Positions 59,484 through 64,000 of a DNA stretch of 64,000 bases are shown here, one piece after another (position 1 is the first letter of the stretch; the number at the start of each line of letters is the position of its first letter). A program made the position numbers and the translations under genes. The notes beneath the pieces are model-generated. The model was given only the letters and a program-made list of their open reading frames with translations, ran no database searches and was not told the DNA's origin. Source of the stretch: Raphanus sativus (Eukaryota; Streptophyta; Magnoliopsida; Brassicales; Brassicaceae); NCBI RefSeq assembly GCF_000801105.2, contig NC_079514.1, positions 11,408,001 to 11,472,000 of the forward strand, written 5' to 3'.

Positions 59484-62400
59484 TCACCGAGCGTCTATAA
59501 TCGACATGGTGATTTGGTTGACTGTGCAAGTATCATGGTCTGGCTGTCTCCAAGTCGAATAAGTTTCGAGGGAATTTCCTATGAGGCAGTAACCTGGCGG
59601 TTTAGGCTGAGGAATCTCTTCTGCTTCGCTTCCCAGCATCAACACAACTGCGGACGTCAGTGGCCTATCTTCTACACGTGCTTGAACACACAAGAGGCCA
59701 ATTTGTAAGCACCTTAAGATTTCACGTGGCCTGAACGTTGGTGATGAAGATTCTGAGATGACCCTGTCTACGATCTCTAGACCTTGACCTTCTTTCCAAT
59801 TCCTCCACACCTGTGCATAAACGTTGGAATCTTTTCTTAGTGAATCGTCAGAGATTTGAGTGTGCAAAACAATCAAGTTAAGAGGTTTCAAGCTTACATA
59901 TTCAAGAAGATTATAGTGACGGCCCGAGTTGTTGAATTCTTTATTCCTCTTGCCACTTATAATTTCAAGGAGTAAGACTCCAAAACTATAAATATCAGAT
60001 TTTATGGAGAATTTCCCTTCTATAAGGTATTCTGGGGACATGTAGCCGCTGCATAGAAAATGTTAGAAACATTTACATAATAGGTCACATTTACACTTAG
60101 CATACAGCTATAAAGTATTAAGCTGTATTTGGGTAGCTATTTGCTTCAAAAATGTGATGATGTTATGAAATACTTACTAAGTTCCGACCACCTTCCTCGT
60201 GTTACCTTCCGTCTCATCTCGTCCAAAGATTCTAGCCATTCCGAAGTCCGAAATTTTGGGAGTCATATGTTTGTCAAGCAAGACATTGCTTGCTTTCAAA
60301 TCCCTATGGATTATTCGAATGGATGAGTCTTGGTGAAGATACAGAATCCCTCGAGCAATGCCATTGATAATATCAAATCTCATTTGCCAATTTAGCATAC
60401 GGCTTCTGGTTAAATCTACACATCGTTCGTTAATCAATTCAATTATTAATGTAATGGCTTTTATGGGAGTTGAGACACTAACCAAAGAGATGAGAATGGA
60501 GGCTTCGATTCTCCAAGTACTCGTAGATTAATATCTTCTCGCCCTCATCGACACAACATCCAACAAGTTGGACAAGGTTTATGTGCTGAAGTCGTGCAAT
60601 TAGCCTGACCTCGTTCATGAACTCATTTGTACCTTGAGATGACATTTCCGATAGTCTCTTCACCGCAACTTCTTGCCCGTCAAGTAACTTTCCCTGGTAA
60701 GTGGTAACACATATTACATCAATAAAAGAAACAATGGCTTTTATTTTATATGGTGTTAAGTTTTTCTTAACAGCTGTCCGGAAAACAAATCAAAGTTAAA
60801 CTATGTAAACTAATATAAATTTTGGATACAGCAACGAAATTTTTGTGACAGATTTAAAAAGCCATGAAATGTGAAACATGGCTATTCTTGTGTAAATCTA
60901 TCTATCTATCTATACTATTATTTGATATGTGAATTTGTTTATGTGTCATGCTCTCCATAGTTTAGGTATTTTTAGTTATTAGTCATATTCTCCATAAATA
61001 ATTTTAGTATTATAATTGATAATTTATCATTATCATTTTTAAATAATTTTAGTGATTTATCTGATAATTTATCATTATCTCAAAATAATTAAAAAGGTTT
61101 AACGATACTATCAAATTTATATTTTATAATATATTTACTTAAGTATTATTAAAATATTATATATATATATATATTACGTAATTAGAGAGAATCATCTATA
61201 TTTTAAAATAAACTAGATTTTTATCTGCGCAACCGCGCGGATCTTTGTTTTCAGTTTTATATACCTATATATTTATCTTAGATCATTAGTGGTATATATT
61301 TTTGTGTTAATAGTATATTTATATATTTATGTAACTATTTCAAATACAATAAATTTTTTATGTCACATGTTGTAATTATCAATTGTTTAGAACCATCACA
61401 TGTATTTGTCTTTTCTTATTATATAAATATCTTATTGTATTTGAATTTAATTATTGAAAAATAATATATGCATGAAACAATATATTTAAAAAAAAGTTCA
61501 AATTTATGCTCAATATTCAACCGCTGACCTTCAGAGACGAATTTCCTTTTGAAAATATTTTTTTATTCATTTAGATAATATATTATTATTTAAACAAAAG
61601 TGTAAAATATTTAAATTTTTACATGAATTATGTAGTTTGCGAATGTTAAGTCGTTCTGTCATCATATTGTTTTTAGCATTAATATTCTATATTTATGAAT
61701 ATAAAATTTATCAATTTATCAATTTAATATAATTTTGTCAGGTTTAGTTCAATATGATAATCTTATTATAAAAAAATATCATTATTAAAATAGTTACAAA
61801 AAATTATATTATTAGCTTCGATGAAATAATTGTTAATTTTATACATATATTATATTGTTTGCTAATATTAACTCATGTTACCAACATATTATATTTGACC
61901 ATACATATTTATGAAAAAAAATATATATATAATGTAGCAATTTAATATAATTTTATCATATTAGCTCAATATAATAAGTTTCTCTTAACATGATTGATTA
62001 TTGATTATTATTTTATAATAGATAAAATAGTATATAATTTATATTTTTCATTTTATAAAATAAATTTATGTATAATAATATTTCAAAACTAATTACGAAA
62101 TTAGTGAAAATATTTACATATTTATTTTTGAAAATTAAGATCTTGTTGAAATCTTTTAAACACATTCGTTAGATTTTTAATATATATTTATATTTAAAAT
62201 GAAAAGATATCAAAAATATATCATGGTTAAAGTATTTCAAAGATACATTTAATAAAATATCTAAAAGATGGTGCAAATTAGAAAATTTTAAATATAGTCC
62301 AAATTAAAAAATATCATAATAAAATACATTTAATAAAATATCTAAAGGGTGGTCCAAAATTAAAAATCACACATAAAAAATTATGACTTCTATTTTTATT

Positions 62401-64000
62401 AAATAAGATTTAAAGCAAAATTTTACATGAGTTTAATATAATTAAAATATTAATTAGATACTTAAAAGGCTTATTTTAGTAAAAATGAAATATAGATTTA
62501 AATTATAAAAAATTACCAAATTAATAAATGGGCAATTCTCTCAAATATCTCTTTTTAAGTTTTTATTACAAAATAGCCTCAAAAAACAAAATGACCAAAA
62601 TAACACTTTTTGTTTTGAAAATTTTAATATTTTTTTTTAATTTTAAAAATTAGAACATATTCCTAAAATCTTACCCCTTAACTCTAAATTATAAGTCTCT
62701 GATTAGTTAATCCCAAGGGTTATAAATGCATTTTTACCATTCAATAAAACTTCTTTTGATCATTTTCTTTCTTGAGATGTTATTTTTGTGACAAAAACTT
62801 AAAAATAGGTAACGAAGGGAATTTCTATTAATTAAACATTTAAAAGGTTTTTAATTGAAAAACGAAATATACATTTATATTCTAAATAAATATGAATGTA
62901 TATTTATATAGTAAGAAAAAAAAAATTTGAAAATATTTTATTTGGATGTAATTAAGAGAAAATAAAGGAATATCTATTTGATTTGTTTTTTAAAAAAAAC
63001 AATTCAAATATGTATACAAACAAATGAATGATAACTGATTTCTGGTGAATGTTCATTTTTTAAAATGTCACACATGAATCAAGTTATTGATTTCTGTTTT
63101 AATATATAAGATTTATTAGAATAATCAAAATCAGTCATTGTGATAATTTCTCGGAAAAATTGGCAAAAATTTAAATTTATTTATAGTATTATTTACAAAA
63201 TGATTTTTCGCTAAACGTTAAAAATTAGAACATTTAAAATTTGTATTACCCTTATTAATAAATATTTATATTAATAGATAATTACCCATAAATTAAAAAT
63301 AAATCTCATTAATTTGATAATCATCATTATCTACAAAGATTCTACATTATGTATGATTAAAATATCATATATGTACAATCTATTTAAATAAATAAATATA
63401 TATCACACATTTAAAATCTTTATCACACTTATTAATAAGTAATTATACTGGATTTTTAATAGATAATTATCCATAAATTAAAAATGAATTTCATTATATT
63501 GATAAACATAATTATCTAAAAAGATTATGTATTATGTTATCTAAAAATATTTTACATCATAATAGTGTAAAAATAAATAAATCTATGTATATAATTTTAT
63601 GAATATATGAATTTTTAATGTTTATTTACGCAATAAAAGATATTTTATTAAGTTAAACCTAACATATATAAAAATCTAATATTTAATTAATTGATAAATA
63701 TTTCAAAAGCATGATTAATTTATTCTAATGGTTTTTGAATTGATAATATATCTATTTATATTCTTTTGTAAAATTATTAAATTTGTAAGTGCGGGCAAAA
63801 CATGCACTTACTGGTAAGAATTCACGAAATTATCATGAAATAAAACGTGGTTAAAAATATCCATGCCACTGTGACTAAATTATCACAAAATAAGTGGCTA
63901 CCATTGTTTGTGGCTAAAGCCAAAAATACCTTGTAAACAACACCAAAGCCACCTTTTCCGATCTTGTTACAATCAGAAAAATGTTCGGTGGCTGTGAGAA
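59484..64000 (-). CDS. S-domain (SD1, SRK/ARK-like) receptor kinase, kinase exons, partial
   Basis: C-terminal half of a plasma-membrane receptor-like kinase of the S-locus/ARK type. Exons from right to left: 64000-63930 (partial; [12 protein letters not shown] glycine loop), 60693-60483 ([15 protein letters not shown] with catalytic Lys), 60415-60178 ([20 protein letters not shown]), 60048-59898 ([20 protein letters not shown]) and 59810-59484 (VWRNWKEGQ... ending [12 protein letters not shown]). The phases agree and no stops interrupt. The C-terminus PPGYCLIG...VNQIT is typical of SD1 kinases such as ARK1/ARK3 and SRK. The lectin and PAN ectodomain lie beyond the right edge. The first visible intron (63929-60694) is 3.2 kb and holds a Helitron. 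It does not fit the Arabidopsis chromosome 5 gene order. Confidence 0.88.
61213..63111 (-). mobile_element. Non-autonomous Helitron 3 in receptor-kinase intron
   Basis: Minus strand: starts at 63111 TCTTATATATTAAAACAG, ends at 61213 with hairpin-like CCGCGCGGTTGCGCAG, a spacer and CTAG followed by T. 1.9 kb of AT-rich DNA without coding content; contains a copy of the dispersed repeat (62532-62790). Confidence 0.65.
62532..62790 (+). repeat. Dispersed GGGCAATTCTCTCAAATA repeat, copy 2
   Basis: Shares the start and internal blocks with 17497-17790, in the same orientation; nested in Helitron 3. Confidence 0.55.

Larger units (their letters stand above)
60694..63929 (-). other. 3.2-kb intron of the receptor kinase, AT-rich with insertions
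   Basis: Donor AAG|GTATTTTTGG at 63929, acceptor TTACCAG|GGAAAG at 60694. The other introns of this gene in the window are 67-150 bp. A (CTAT)n run at 60896-60915 is followed by TCTATACTATTATTTG, resembling a plus-strand Helitron 5' end, low confidence. Confidence 0.8.

Noticed and set aside
60896..61210. Plus-strand Helitron starting TCTATACTATTATT
   Set aside because: No hairpin and CTRR end could be paired with it; the CTAG at 61213 belongs to the minus-strand Helitron.

Overview
The window is nuclear DNA from a crucifer, most likely a Brassica species. It is AT-rich, its genes have short GT-AG introns, and several encoded proteins closely match Arabidopsis thaliana proteins as I remember them. 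The order WRKY74, ANXUR2, a DUF1685 protein, a SYF1 relic, THA4 (TatA), bZIP63, an EF-hand relic, GME and a PP2A B'' subunit follows the At5g286-At5g289 interval. That synteny is from memory and was not searched. One 100-N assembly gap lies at 35743-35842.

Layout. 1-620: first exon of a group IId WRKY gene, minus strand, running off the left edge. 621-9507: gene-poor sequence with a SINE, small DNA-transposon relics and a TGTGGACAAA-type repeat. 9508-16140: a 5'-truncated Ty3/gypsy element on the minus strand with one LTR, a protease region, a 15-bp coding minisatellite and a gag relic, but no reverse transcriptase or integrase. 16200-17030: an old LINE fragment. 19737-20155: two back-to-back Tourist-like MITEs ending about 75 bp upstream of the TATA box of a GA2ox1-type gibberellin 2-oxidase (20330-21845). 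24248-27077: an ANXUR2-type malectin-like receptor kinase whose coding intron contains a third copy of the same MITE family. 28027-28822: a DUF1685 protein, followed by a decayed SYF1/XAB2 fragment fused to a duplicate of that gene's 3' flank. 30968-31737: THA4. 32552-34355: bZIP63.

34542-41015 is dense in mobile DNA: a Mutator-like MITE and a Mutator-like foldback element, both carrying telomere-like repeats and 9-10 bp target duplications, a Helitron, and a hAT-type MITE. Between the last two lies an unlisted multi-exon relic of an FIE/EED-like (Polycomb ESC family) WD40 gene. Then come an EF-hand gene relic, GDP-mannose 3',5'-epimerase (43289-44865), a young 5'-truncated LINE with an 11-bp target duplication (46050-49553), a 12-exon PP2A B'' subunit (50938-54040), an ANKRD13-like pseudogene (55856-57574), a Helitron with a nested hAT MITE (57717-59323), and the kinase half of an S-domain receptor kinase (59484 to the right edge) with a Helitron in a 3.2-kb intron.

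The intact genes do not form a pathway; they are unrelated plant loci in a conserved chromosomal block. Their functions are gibberellin inactivation, cell-wall or pollen-tube signalling, thylakoid protein export, energy-responsive transcription, ascorbate and cell-wall sugar supply, and phosphatase targeting. The biology of the window lies mainly in how the block is decaying and being rewritten. At least four ancestral genes are pseudogenes at different stages, and several transposon families have inserted in introns and promoters.
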